From NCBI GenBank assembly GCA_963762205.1, contig CAVXJZ010000002.1, forward strand, positions 620,001 through 684,000: a DNA stretch of 64,000 bases, written 5' to 3'. Of this stretch, positions 51,833 through 61,075 are shown piece by piece; position 1 is the first letter of the stretch, and every line of letters starts with the position of its first letter. Source of the DNA: VRUE01 sp963762205. Lineage in GTDB: Bacteria > Actinomycetota > Thermoleophilia > Solirubrobacterales > 70-9. Made by a program: the position numbers and the translations under genes. The notes under the pieces are model-generated. The model was not told the DNA's origin and did no database searches. It saw nothing but the letters and a program-made list of their open reading frames with translations.

Positions 51833-53566
51833 GTGAACAGCCATCCGTCTGAGGTGGAGCGGCGTCGCCGGCTCGTCACCCGCACGCTCCCCCTCGCGAT
51901 CGTCGCGATCGTCGCCTTCGTGTTCGGCGCAATCCACGGCGCCCCGGGCTCGCCGGGCAGGGACGCGGCCGGGCGCTTCGCAAAGGCCTGGGAGAGGGAC
52001 GACTTTCGCGCCATGTACCGAGAGCTGAACCCCGCCGCGAGAAAGGAAGCCTCGTTCGCGGACTTCGTCGCCGCCTATCGCGAAGCGGAGGGCACCGCCA
52101 CCCTGCGCTCGCTCGAAGCCGGCTCGGCGGAGGACGCCTCCGAGCTGGACGGCGTCGCGGCCTTCCCGGTTGCGATCGGCGCGCGCACCGTCGCCTTCGA
52201 CAGCGTCGAGGCCGAGGTCGCGATCCCGTACGAGGACGGCGGCATCGCCTGGGATGCGAGCCTCGTCTTTCCGGGCCTGCGCCGCGGCGAGCACCTCGAG
52301 AACCGGATCGTGCTGGCGCCGCGGGCGCCGATCCTCGCCGCCGACGGCAGCCCGCTGGCGGAGGGCGAAGCCGGCGCCCGCGAACACCCGATCGGCAGCG
52401 AGGCGATCGACGTCACCGGCGAAGTCGGCACCGCCGGCGAGGAGGAGGTGGCGGCGCTGGAGCGGCAGGGGTTCTCTGCCGAGACGCCGGTCGGCGTCAG
52501 CGGACTCGAGCAGGCCTTCAACGCACGCCTCGCCGGCAGGCCCGGCGGCTCGCTGCTGGCCGTCTCCGACGCCGGCGGCTCGGCACGCATCCTCGCCCGC
52601 GGCGAGCCGCGCGCCGGGGCCCCGGTGAAGACCACGATCGACGTCGGCCTACAGGAAGCGGCGGTCTCCGCGCTGGCCGGCCGCGCCGGCGGGCTCGCGG
52701 TCCTCGATGCCCGCACCGGTGACGTGAGAGCGCTCGCCGGACAGGCCTTCTCCGCTCCGCAGCCCCCGGGATCGACGTTCAAGATGGTCACCACCACCGC
52801 CGCCCTGCAGAAGGGCCTGGTCTCGCTCGACGACTACTTCGAGATCACCAACGGAGTCAACGTCGGCGGCCGCTTCATCGAAAACGCCAACGGCGAGTAC
52901 TGCGGCGGGTCGTTCCGCGAAGCCTTCGCCGAGTCCTGCAACGCCGACTTCGCCCCGCTCGGCCCGGAGATCGGCAACGACGACCTGGTCGCCACGGCCA
53001 GGCGCTTCGGCTTCGACTCCCCGCCGACCCTCTACGCGCCCGAGGTCGTTCGCGCCGTCGACCCGCCCGAATCGACCATCCCGAGCGAGGTCGGCGACGA
53101 CCTCGACCTCGGCGTCAGCGCGATCGGACAGGGCGAGGTCCTGGCGACGCCGCTGCAGATGGCCAGCATCGCGCAGACGATCGCCAACCACGGCGTCCGC
53201 ATGCCGACCTCGATCGTCGCCAACCGCAGGATCCGCCCGCAGGCCGCCCCGGTGCGGGTGATGTCGAAGAAGATCGCCGACCAGCTCACCGAGCTGATGG
53301 TCGGCGTGGTGACGGGCGGCACGGGCTTCGCGGGGGCGATCCCGGAGGCGCAGGTCGCCGGCAAGACCGGCACCGCGGAGCTCGGCCCGGTCCCCGGCCA
53401 GGAGAACGAGGAGAACCCGGAACAGATCAAGGACGCCTGGTTTGCGGCCTTCGCCCCCGCCGACGACGCGAGGCTGGCGGTCGGCGTGCTGCTGGTCGAC
53501 GCGGGGGCCGCGGGCGGGGAGGTCGCCGCTCCGGCGGCGTCGCAGGTCCTCTCCGCCGGGCTCTAG
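51833..53566 (+). CDS. Class B penicillin-binding protein (MecA-N/NTF2-like plus transpeptidase)
   Basis: 577-residue membrane-anchored D,D-transpeptidase that crosslinks peptidoglycan. One N-terminal membrane helix (about 16-34), an NTF2-like domain (about 45-140), the dimerisation region with RAPILAADGSPLA, then the transpeptidase with S314-x-x-K317 (PPGSTFKMVT), S368-x-N (AESCNADF) and K511-T-G (AGKTGTAEL). Start GTG at 51833. Similar to actinobacterial PbpA/PBP2-like proteins; its 3' end overlaps the convergent lipoprotein gene by 4 bases. Confidence 0.92.
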   Translation: MNSHPSEVERRRRLVTRTLPLAIVAIVAFVFGAIHGAPGSPGRDAAGRFAKAWERDDFRAMYRELNPAARKEASFADFVAAYREAEGTATLRSLEAGSAEDASELDGVAAFPVAIGARTVAFDSVEAEVAIPYEDGGIAWDASLVFPGLRRGEHLENRIVLAPRAPILAADGSPLAEGEAGAREHPIGSEAIDVTGEVGTAGEEEVAALERQGFSAETPVGVSGLEQAFNARLAGRPGGSLLAVSDAGGSARILARGEPRAGAPVKTTIDVGLQEAAVSALAGRAGGLAVLDARTGDVRALAGQAFSAPQPPGSTFKMVTTTAALQKGLVSLDDYFEITNGVNVGGRFIENANGEYCGGSFREAFAESCNADFAPLGPEIGNDDLVATARRFGFDSPPTLYAPEVVRAVDPPESTIPSEVGDDLDLGVSAIGQGEVLATPLQMASIAQTIANHGVRMPTSIVANRRIRPQAAPVRVMSKKIADQLTELMVGVVTGGTGFAGAIPEAQVAGKTGTAELGPVPGQENEENPEQIKDAWFAAFAPADDARLAVGVLLVDAGAAGGEVAAPAASQVLSAGL

Positions 53567-54114
53567 AGGTCGAGCGTGACCTCGCCCGATTCGCCGTCGG
53601 GGGTGTGGATCTCGAGGGTCAGCGGCCGGTTCTGGGAGGCGTCGTCCGGCAGGTTGAAGAGCACCAGCGCACCCTCGATCGGGCCCTGCTCAGGGGTCGA
53701 GTCGAGGATCGGGATCTGTTCCTGGGATTCGACTTCCCCGCCCAGCGGGAAGGCGTAGAGGCTCTCGCTGTCGAGCGACCTGAAGACCCGGCTGTCGGCG
53801 TCCTTGATCGTGAACTCGTCCGGCAGCGGCTTCGCCTCTTCCTGCTTGTTCTGGACTTCCATGAAGACGCCGAAATAGGTGGTCCTCGGGGCCGGCGCCG
53901 GCTGTCCGACGAGGTAGGCGGAGTCCTCGTTGTCGTCCGGGTTCAGGTAGCGCGAGAAGACCACGTTGTAGTGGATTTCCCCCAGCTCGACCGGCTCTCC
54001 CTCGACCACCTCCGTCTCGTGGCTCTGGTAGCCGCAGGCGGAGATGGTCGCGGCGAGGGCCGCTAGGGCGAGGGCCGCGAGCAGCAGGCGGACGAGTCGG
54101 CGCGGGTCTGACAT
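53563..54114 (-). CDS. Putative lipoprotein, beta-sandwich (DUF4352-like)
   Basis: 183 residues with a signal peptide ending in lipobox AATISACGYQ (Cys at about 27). The mature part has the telokin-like Ig pattern of secreted beta-sandwich lipoproteins: VFMEVQNKQEEAKPLPDEFTIKDADS (split around residues 82-107) and a C-terminal ALVLFNLPDDASQ. No catalytic motif. ATG at 54112-54114. Function unknown; probably attached to the outer face of the membrane. Confidence 0.78.
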   Translation of the reverse strand: MSDPRRLVRLLLAALALAALAATISACGYQSHETEVVEGEPVELGEIHYNVVFSRYLNPDDNEDSAYLVGQPAPAPRTTYFGVFMEVQNKQEEAKPLPDEFTIKDADSRVFRSLDSESLYAFPLGGEVESQEQIPILDSTPEQGPIEGALVLFNLPDDASQNRPLTLEIHTPDGESGEVTLDL

Positions 54115-54145
54115 CGGCGGGCGGAAGTCTATTGAGGGAGGTGGA

Positions 54146-54664
54146 TCAAGGGATGCCCGTCTCGTGGCGGTTGCCGCCGGCGAGCGCGAGCGCGGCGACC
54201 GGGCGCGCTCCCGACTCGAGCAGGTCGCGGAGGCGGCGCAGGGCCTCGCGCCAGCGCCTCTCCTGCCAGCGCGCGGTGCCCGAGGCGAGCTCGAGGGCGC
54301 GGTCGACGTGCCTCGAGGGCTCGGTCCAGTGCGAGACCCTGACCCTGGTCAGCGCACCGGGCCCCTCGAGGAGCTCCCAGACCGTCGTCGCCGGGATCCG
54401 GTTGGCACGGCCGCCACGGCCGTGCTCGACGATCCGGTGCGGGGGCTCGACCTCGGCGATCGCCGTGTCCATCCAGACCCGGCGCCGCCTGGGGCCGACC
54501 CGGAAGCGGGCCCCGGCACCGGGGCCGGTGGACTCGATCCTGGTCAGGTGGAAGCCGAGCAGGAAATGGTCCGTGAAGGCGGGGCGGCGCGCCAGGTCGG
54601 CGAGGGCCTCGAAGGCCTCCGCTCTGGGGACGTCGACGTCGATCTCAGCGCTGACCGGGCCCAT
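54146..54664 (-). CDS. SRPBCC-fold (polyketide cyclase/dehydrase-like) protein
   Basis: 172 residues with the SRPBCC helix-grip pattern: VSAEIDVDVPRAEAFEALAD at the start, FTDHFLLGFHLTRI, a central strand MDTAIAEVEPPHRIVEHG and TTVWELLEG, ending with a long helix LELASGTARWQERRWREAL. Members bind hydrophobic ligands in a cavity; ligand unknown. ATG at 54662-54664 fits the first strand. It is divergent from the FHA gene by about 126 bases. Confidence 0.78.
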   Translation of the reverse strand: MGPVSAEIDVDVPRAEAFEALADLARRPAFTDHFLLGFHLTRIESTGPGAGARFRVGPRRRRVWMDTAIAEVEPPHRIVEHGRGGRANRIPATTVWELLEGPGALTRVRVSHWTEPSRHVDRALELASGTARWQERRWREALRRLRDLLESGARPVAALALAGGNRHETGIP

Positions 54665-54790
54665 CGGCGGCGCGAGTCTATTCGACCGGCTGCCCGCGGG
54701 AGCGCGCGAAAGTGTGACCAAAGTGCGAGAAACCGGGACGCGCCGCGCGGCAGGCCACGATACGATCCTCACAAGAACGAAGGAGACAGC

Positions 54791-55363
54791 ATCCCTACCC
54801 ACACCCGCCCCACGGTCATCAGGCGCGTCGCAACGGGGTCGGCCCCGGGCGCCGGAACCTTCTTCTGCACCGACTGCGGCTCCCACCTCTCGCTGCTCGA
54901 GCACGATGTGCTTCCCAACTGCCCCGGCTGCGGTGGGTCGTCGTTCGGACGCGACTCGATCTTCGAATCCATGCAGGACCACGGCAGCCCGACCTCCGAG
55001 TTCGACGCCGCCTCCGGCGGGGCCCTGCCGGACTGGCTCGACGAGGCGCGGGAGATGCTTGGCCCGGGGGGCCGCGGCCTCGCCTCGCGCGATGACGACG
55101 AGAGCTCGATCGAGCTGTTCCCGATCGAGCCGGGCTGGACGCGGATCGGCAGGTCCGCCACCGCCGACGTCCGCCTCGACGACCCCAGCGTCTCCCGCCG
55201 CCACGCCCTGATCGTCTCCGAGCGGCCGAAGGCGCTGAGGGTGCTGGACGACCGCAGCCTCAACGGGGTGCGCCTCAACGGTGTCCTGCTCGAGTGGGCC
55301 AGGCTCGCCGACGGCGACGAACTGGCGATCGGCCGCTATCGGCTGTTCGTCGTCGAAAACTGA
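54791..55363 (+). CDS. Zinc ribbon-FHA domain protein (apparent ATC start)
   Basis: 190 residues. A zinc ribbon at the N-terminus (C26-x2-C29, C44-x2-C47) is followed by a linker and an FHA domain, about 110-190, with TRIGRSATADVRLDDPSVSRRHA and SLNGVRLNG, which binds phosphothreonine peptides. No ATG, GTG or TTG is close to the expected start. A near-ideal AAGGAGA at 54780-54786 sits 5 bases before ATC at 54791. The first normal start, GTG at 54908, would cut off half the zinc ribbon. Product is clear; start is inferred. Confidence 0.8.
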   Translation: MPTHTRPTVIRRVATGSAPGAGTFFCTDCGSHLSLLEHDVLPNCPGCGGSSFGRDSIFESMQDHGSPTSEFDAASGGALPDWLDEAREMLGPGGRGLASRDDDESSIELFPIEPGWTRIGRSATADVRLDDPSVSRRHALIVSERPKALRVLDDRSLNGVRLNGVLLEWARLADGDELAIGRYRLFVVEN

Positions 55364-55405
55364 GCCCCGGGGTTGCCGCCACCGCGGCCCCTAGCATTCA
55401 TCGCG

Positions 55406-55846
55406 ATGAGCACCGATCCCGAGCCGGCCGGGTCACCTGGCCCTGAGATCTCCGAGGCGGCCCAGCTCGCCCGCCTCCGGCTCCACGAGGAAATCGAGCG
55501 GGTCCGCCGGGGAGTCGAGGAGATGCTCGACGAGCGGAGCGCGGGCAGCCGTGCCGACGGCGGCGATCGGGAGCTGCGGCGGGAGCTCGAGGAGCTCCGC
55601 CTGGAGACCCGCACCTACGTCAAGCGCAAGGTCCGCAAGTCGGAGAAGAGGCTGCGGCGCTCGGTGCGGGAGCTGGAGGCGCGCGCCGACGAGCTCGAGC
55701 AGCGCATCGATCGGGTCGCGGGCGACCGCGCGGAGGCCGAGTGGCGCATCCACAACAGCACCGAGCGGATGCTCGACGGCCTGCTGGTCGAGGTGCGCGC
55801 GATCGCGGACCGGCTCTCCGCCCAGGCCCTCCCGCCCGGCCGCTGA
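55406..55846 (+). CDS. Coiled-coil protein
   Basis: 146 residues, largely a charged coiled coil from about 25 to 125 (SKR/E-rich, for example KRKVRKSEKRLRRSVRELEA), with no membrane segment. ATG at 55406 was preferred to an earlier in-frame start that adds a proline-rich leader. It converges on gltB with only 3 bases between. Its neighbour upstream encodes an FHA protein, so a scaffold or signalling partner role is possible but unproven. Confidence 0.7.
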   Translation: MSTDPEPAGSPGPEISEAAQLARLRLHEEIERVRRGVEEMLDERSAGSRADGGDRELRRELEELRLETRTYVKRKVRKSEKRLRRSVRELEARADELEQRIDRVAGDRAEAEWRIHNSTERMLDGLLVEVRAIADRLSAQALPPGR

Positions 55847-55849
55847 CGA

Positions 55850-58800
55850 CTACTCGGTGGAGATGCTCGGGTCCGCCTGGACCTTGTTGGGCACGACCAT
55901 GAGGAAGTTCTCCGGCGCGTTCGCGGCCAGCTCCAGGATCCGCACGGCCTCCTCGCTCTGGTCGGTCGCCTTCAGCTGTTCCGCGTAGTCGGTGAGCAGG
56001 TCGTCGACGTCGAGCAGGCCGTCGGCGTCGAGCGCCTTCAACTCGACCTTGGCGCCCTCGCCCAGCCGCCTCTCGATCGCCTCGGCGTCGATCCCGAAGG
56101 CGTTGTGGCGGACGTAGACGCGGCCGCCGGTCATCCCGGCACAGGCCCAGGGGCCGATGTCGCCGAGGACCACCGCCCGGCCCGAGGTCATGTACTCGAA
56201 GGCGAAGCCCTTGGCGTTGGCGCGGTCGACGACGCAGCCGCGGCTGTCGTCGATGTCCTGCTCGGGCTCGCCGGCGAGGACGATGTCTGCCCCGGAGAGC
56301 CGGATGCAGAAGCGCGAGTCGGCGGAGCCCTGGACGAAGAGACGGCCGCGCTGGGCCCCGTAGGCAAACGACTTGCCCACCGACCCGTTGAGGCGCTGCC
56401 CCTTCGCGCCCCTGCCCTTCATCACCGCCACGGTGCCGCCCAGCATCGCCTTGCCGACGCCGTCCTGGGCGCCCCCCTCGACGCGTATCGACACGCCGTA
56501 GGCGTTGAAGGCGCCGAGGCCCTGGCCGGCGACCGAGCCGTCGTCGAACTCGAGGCTGGCGAGCACCTCGTCGTCGGAGGGCTCGGGCCCGTCGTCGAAG
56601 ATCCGCGAGCGGGCGATCGCCCCGGCCAGCTCGGTCCCGAGCACGCGGTCGTTGGCGTCGGTCGGGCGCGGGAACTCGCTGCGCAGGGTTCGCCCGGCGC
56701 AGATGTCGCCGGCGAGGGCGGCGATCTGGGTCGAGGCCTGCTTCTCCTCCATGCGGATCGGGCGGGCGACGACCAGGCCCGCCTCGGCGCGGCTCTCGGC
56801 GATCTCCTCGGCGACCGGCAGGTCGAGCGGCTCGAGGTCGAGGAACTCCTCCAGCGGGGTGATCAGCGGCGCCAGGTCGAGCGAGTCGGCGTGCGAGACC
56901 TGCTCGAGCAGGTCGTAGCGGCCGACCAGGTCCTGAGCGCGCTCGTAGCCGAGTGAGGCGACCACCTGTTTGACCTCCTCGCCCATCGCCCCGAAGAAGC
57001 GGGCGCAGCTCTCGGCGGCGACATCGACCTCCTGCGGAGTGAACTTCTTCAGGCCGTGCTCCTGGGCCTCGTCGACGGTCTCGATCTGGGTCGCGATGCC
57101 GACGTGGCAGGTGTCGAGCTGGCAGCCGCGGCAGATCGTGCAGCCGAGGCTGACCATCGCCAGGGTGCCGAAGCCGACCCTGTTGGCGCCGAGGCAGTGC
57201 AGTTTGACGATGTCGTGCCCGGTCCTGTAGCCGCCGTCGGCCCAGATCTCGACCCGGTTGCGGATCCCGGCCTCCATCAGCGCCCTGTGCACGGCGCGGG
57301 TGCCGATGTCCGAGGGCAGGCCGACGTGGCGCAGGGCGTGCTGCCGGGCCGCGCCGGTGCCGCCCTCGAAGCCGGAGAGGGTGATGATGTCGGCGCCCGC
57401 CTTTGCGATCCCCAGCCCGATCGTGCCGATGTTCGGCACCACCGGGACCTTGACCGAGACGCGCACGTCGGGGTTGACCGTCTTCAGCTCGTCGATCAGC
57501 TCGGCGAGGTCCTCGATCGAGTAGAGGTCGTGGTTGTTGGAGGGCGAGATCAGGTCGGTCCCGGGCGCCGCGTTACGGGCGGCGGCGACCTTCTCGGAGA
57601 CCTTCTTGCCGGGCAGGTGGCCGCCCTCGCCCGGCTTCGCCCCCTGGCCGATCTTGATCTCGGCGACGTAGGAGGAGTTGATCATCTCCGCCGAGACGCC
57701 GAAGCGCCCCGAGGCGACCTGCTGGCCGCGCCACTTGCGGTACTTGCCGTACATGTCGCGGATCTCGCCGCCCTCGCCGTTGACGCAGAGGACGTTGATC
57801 TGCTTGGCGGCCTCGGCGTAGGCCCGAAAGGCCGGCTCGGACTGGGATCCGAAGCTCATCGAGGAGATCACGACCGGGTAGTCGTGGTGCCCGACGCCGG
57901 CGTCGACGACCGCCGGGTCGACCGGGTCGCGGTCTCCCTTCAGCGCCATCACGTGGCGCATCGAGATCGGGTTCTGGCGCTCGAGGTCGCGGACCTTCTC
58001 CGAGTATTCCTCGTAGCTGCCGGAGCCGTTGGCGGTCGCGATCGCCGCCTTGTAGACCTTCGGGTAGAAGCGGAAGGTCTTCGCCGGTTTGGCGTCCTCG
58101 TCGCCGCCGAGGATCCGCGTCCGCTCGTTGCTGTCGCCGTCAAGGGCGTTGAAGCCGACGCCGCCCTTCTCGGAGGCGGCGAAGGCCTCGGTCTGGAAGA
58201 TCTCGGCGAGCTCGGGCTTGACGCCGATCGAGGAGAACTGGCGGGCATAGCCGCGCACCTCGTGGATGCCGATCGTCGAGATCACTTTCTCGATCCCTTT
58301 GGTCAGCGCCGCGCAGAGGTTGGAGACGTCGGTCTCGTAGTCCTCGACGCAGATCACCTCGACCATCGTGTAGGGGCAGACCCCGTTGGCGCCGAGGCCC
58401 AGCGCCAGCATCGTGTCGTGCACGTTGCGGATCGCCGCCGAGCGCAGGACGATGCCGCAGCGGCGGCGCAGGTTCTCCTTCCCGACCTCGACCTTGAACT
58501 GCTTCAGCGCCTGGTCGACCGCCGAGGTCGCCAGGTGCGGGTCCAGGTAGCGGCGCTCGGCGTCGTGCACCGTGCGGTCGGTGAGCACCAGCAGCTCGGC
58601 CCCGTCGCGGACCTTCTTCACCGCCTCCTGCTTGATCCGCCCGATCGCGCCCCTCGTCGTCTCCGACTCCAGCAGCGAGATGTCGACCGCGCCGGCACGG
58701 CCCCGGAACTCCTCCCAGAGGTCCTCGAGCAGGTAGGTCTCGTGCTCGCGGGCGATGCGCCGGTAGGTGCGGTCGGAGAGCGGCGCCATGTCGTGGTGGC

Positions 58801-60523
58801 CACCGAGGATCACCGGGAAGGCGACCTCGATCGTTCCCGTGTCCTCGTCCGCCGCCTCCACCGAGGGGCGGCGGCCGAGCACCGCGCGGGTCGAGAAGTG
58901 CTCGATCTCGCGCTCGCGGTCGATCGCCGGGTTGGTGACCACGGCCACGGTCTCCTTGAAGTAGTCGGCGAGGTTCTGGCGCTGGGGCGAGAGCGCGGCG
59001 AGCGGCCCGTCGTAGCCGAGCGAGCCGATCGGCTCGGCGCCGTTGGAGGCCATCTGCTGGACCAGTTTGACGTCGTCGCGCTGCCAGCCGAAGCCGGCCA
59101 GGATCCGATCGGAGACCTTGACCGGCTCCTCGGGCCCGGCGTCGGAATAGCCGGGGACCTCGCCGCCCTCGAGCGGGCCGCCGGGATCGAGTGCGCGGTC
59201 GTAGGGGCCGGCGTCCTCGGCGCCGTTGCGGGCCAGCCAGCGGTCGCGGACGATGCGCAGCATCTCGTCGTGGGCGTGCAGGGTCGAGCTCTTGCGCTCG
59301 CGATCGATGGTCACCAGCGCCTTCTCGCCCGGCGCCAGCGGCTTCGGCTCGGCGGTCATCTTCGCGACCGGGACGACCCCCGGCTCGGAGCTGAAGACGT
59401 GTTCGGCCGCCGTCTCGACCTGCCAGAGCGGCCGCAGGCCGAGCGCGTCGGCGGAGAACACGCACTCGTCGCTGTGGCGGGCGATCAGCGCCACCGGTCC
59501 CTGCGCGAACGGTCCCATCGCCTGGCGCAGGTACATGTAGAAGCGGTGCAGCTCGGCGGGCAGCGAGCGAATCTCCTCGACGATCGGCGGCACCACCATC
59601 TCCATCGCCTCGGCCAGGCTGAAACCGGCGCGGCTGACCAGGGTGTCGATCGTGCGGTTGAGGTCCTGGGAGTCCGAGGAGCCGGGCTCGATCGGCACGC
59701 CGAGCATCCTCGCCTCCTGGCGCAGCTGCTCGATCGTGTTGATCTCGCCGTTGTGGCCGAGCACCGAGAACGGCTGCACCCGCTTGAACGACGGCCAGGT
59801 GTTGGTCGAGTAGCGATTGTGGCCGAAGCAGCCGATCGTCTCGGCGCGCCCGTCGCGCAGGTCCGGGTAGTACGCGCCGAGCACCTTCGGCGCGCCCATC
59901 ACCTTGTAGACGCAGGTGGTCGCCGAAAGCGAGGGGATGTGGATGCCGAGCCTCTGCTCGAGCTCGATCTGCAGGTCGAAGAGGACCGCGTCGCGTCGCG
60001 AGGCGTCGGCGACGAGGCCGGCGAGTTGCCAGAAGTGGGGCTCCTCCTCGCGCGCGGTCGGGCCCAGCGCCGAGGAGTCGACCGCGCCGATCCGCTCGGC
60101 GAGGATGCGGAAGCCGCCCTGGCCGAGCAGCTCGCGGGCGTCGTGCTGGATCCGGTCGAGGTCCTGGGAGCGCTCGACGAAGATGTGGGCGACGGCGAAG
60201 GCGTCGTCAAGGGCGAGCGAGGGGTCGTGGCCGCCGGCGCGGACCTCCTCCGACCAGATCTTGCGGGGAATGTCGATCAGGACGCCGCAGCCATCGCCCT
60301 CGCCGTCGACATTGCCGGCCCGGTGGAGCATCTTCTGCAGGGCCGGGATCGCCAGCTCGATCGGCTCATGGCTCGGCGTCGCGTCGCGTCGGACCGATGC
60401 GTAGATCGCGCATGCGTCCTTGTCCTCAACGCTGGGTGGAGAGACGAGGGGCCGATAGGGGCGCTCGGGCGAGTAGCGAAGGGTGCCCTCGCCGTTTTGC
60501 TCACGGGACTGGGTGTCCGACAT
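55850..60523 (-). CDS. gltB: Glutamate synthase large subunit
   Basis: 1557 residues; makes two glutamates from glutamine and 2-oxoglutarate. A class II amidotransferase domain (N-terminal) has catalytic C38 after a propeptide (DKDACAIYASV) and GDGCGV; the central and FMN domains follow, with GFEGGTGAA and the 3Fe-4S ligands C-x5-C-x4-C in CTICRGCQLDTCHVG near 1126-1137; the C-terminal GXGXG beta-helix has GKGRGAKGQRLNGSVG-like repeats. ATG at 60521-60523 follows GGGAGGT. The small subunit gltD is not adjacent in the window. Confidence 0.95.
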   Translation of the reverse strand: MSDTQSREQNGEGTLRYSPERPYRPLVSPPSVEDKDACAIYASVRRDATPSHEPIELAIPALQKMLHRAGNVDGEGDGCGVLIDIPRKIWSEEVRAGGHDPSLALDDAFAVAHIFVERSQDLDRIQHDARELLGQGGFRILAERIGAVDSSALGPTAREEEPHFWQLAGLVADASRRDAVLFDLQIELEQRLGIHIPSLSATTCVYKVMGAPKVLGAYYPDLRDGRAETIGCFGHNRYSTNTWPSFKRVQPFSVLGHNGEINTIEQLRQEARMLGVPIEPGSSDSQDLNRTIDTLVSRAGFSLAEAMEMVVPPIVEEIRSLPAELHRFYMYLRQAMGPFAQGPVALIARHSDECVFSADALGLRPLWQVETAAEHVFSSEPGVVPVAKMTAEPKPLAPGEKALVTIDRERKSSTLHAHDEMLRIVRDRWLARNGAEDAGPYDRALDPGGPLEGGEVPGYSDAGPEEPVKVSDRILAGFGWQRDDVKLVQQMASNGAEPIGSLGYDGPLAALSPQRQNLADYFKETVAVVTNPAIDREREIEHFSTRAVLGRRPSVEAADEDTGTIEVAFPVILGGHHDMAPLSDRTYRRIAREHETYLLEDLWEEFRGRAGAVDISLLESETTRGAIGRIKQEAVKKVRDGAELLVLTDRTVHDAERRYLDPHLATSAVDQALKQFKVEVGKENLRRRCGIVLRSAAIRNVHDTMLALGLGANGVCPYTMVEVICVEDYETDVSNLCAALTKGIEKVISTIGIHEVRGYARQFSSIGVKPELAEIFQTEAFAASEKGGVGFNALDGDSNERTRILGGDEDAKPAKTFRFYPKVYKAAIATANGSGSYEEYSEKVRDLERQNPISMRHVMALKGDRDPVDPAVVDAGVGHHDYPVVISSMSFGSQSEPAFRAYAEAAKQINVLCVNGEGGEIRDMYGKYRKWRGQQVASGRFGVSAEMINSSYVAEIKIGQGAKPGEGGHLPGKKVSEKVAAARNAAPGTDLISPSNNHDLYSIEDLAELIDELKTVNPDVRVSVKVPVVPNIGTIGLGIAKAGADIITLSGFEGGTGAARQHALRHVGLPSDIGTRAVHRALMEAGIRNRVEIWADGGYRTGHDIVKLHCLGANRVGFGTLAMVSLGCTICRGCQLDTCHVGIATQIETVDEAQEHGLKKFTPQEVDVAAESCARFFGAMGEEVKQVVASLGYERAQDLVGRYDLLEQVSHADSLDLAPLITPLEEFLDLEPLDLPVAEEIAESRAEAGLVVARPIRMEEKQASTQIAALAGDICAGRTLRSEFPRPTDANDRVLGTELAGAIARSRIFDDGPEPSDDEVLASLEFDDGSVAGQGLGAFNAYGVSIRVEGGAQDGVGKAMLGGTVAVMKGRGAKGQRLNGSVGKSFAYGAQRGRLFVQGSADSRFCIRLSGADIVLAGEPEQDIDDSRGCVVDRANAKGFAFEYMTSGRAVVLGDIGPWACAGMTGGRVYVRHNAFGIDAEAIERRLGEGAKVELKALDADGLLDVDDLLTDYAEQLKATDQSEEAVRILELAANAPENFLMVVPNKVQADPSISTE

Positions 60524-60634
60524 GCTGACCTCCCGGTTTCCGCGCCTTCTCCGAGCGGGCGCGCGACGGGTTGACAAGTCGGAGCAGTATAGGGCGACCG
60601 GCGCCGTCGATCAACGAGATGTCTCGGATCAAAC

Positions 60635-60683
60635 GGTGGGCCGCCGTTTGTGCCCGTATGGGGTGCACAAACGGCGGCTCACC
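60635..60683 (-). terminator. Very strong hairpin between cupin gene and gltB
   Basis: GCCGCCGTTTGTGC at 60640-60653 pairs perfectly with GCACAAACGGCGGC at 60665-60678; with one G-T pair the stem extends to 19 bp (60635-60653 with 60665-60683), loop 11 bases. It lies directly after the minus-strand cupin stop (60686) and 112 bases before the gltB start. No T tract follows, so besides ending the cupin message it could act in the gltB leader. Confidence 0.5.
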
Positions 60684-60685
60684 AC

Positions 60686-61075
60686 TCAGCCCCAGCTCAT
60701 CGGCTCGTAGCCGCCGCTGGGGTCGACGCCGATCAGCAGCGCGGTGACCGGGGCGTCGGAGTGGTTGAGGATCGTGCGCGTGGCCGGCGGCTCGATCGAG
60801 GCGAAGGTGCCGGCGGGCGCCGGATGGTCCTCGCCGTCGAGTCGCAGGACCGCCTCGCCCTCGAGGATCACGTAGAGCTCGACCTGGCCGCTGCCGGACT
60901 CGTCGTGCTCGGGGATCTGCCCGCCCGGCCCGATCTCGACCAGGTTGTAGCCGAATGCCTCCGTTCCCAGCGCCTTGCGCGCCAGCCTCCAGGTCGAGTT
61001 GCCCGAGCCCTCCATCGACTCGAACTCGTCGCGGTGCTTGATCGAGTAGCCGTCGGCCATCTCGAATGCGACCAT
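60686..61075 (-). CDS. Cupin domain protein
   Basis: 129 residues forming a single double-stranded beta-helix: GYNLVEIGPGGQIPEHDESG carries the first cupin motif (G-x5-H region with E and H ligands partly conserved) and VELYVILEGEAVLRLDGE the second. A metal-binding or sugar-binding role is typical. Two starts are possible, ATG 61073-61075 or 61058-61060. Its 5' end faces the SnoaL-like gene at almost no distance. Confidence 0.8.
   Translation of the reverse strand: MVAFEMADGYSIKHRDEFESMEGSGNSTWRLARKALGTEAFGYNLVEIGPGGQIPEHDESGSGQVELYVILEGEAVLRLDGEDHPAPAGTFASIEPPATRTILNHSDAPVTALLIGVDPSGGYEPMSWG

Noticed and set aside
57056..60574. A 1172-codon open frame on the plus strand opposite gltB
   Set aside because: Antisense to glutamate synthase; low-complexity composition rich in Gly, Asp, Arg, Val and Leu; no start signal or domain.
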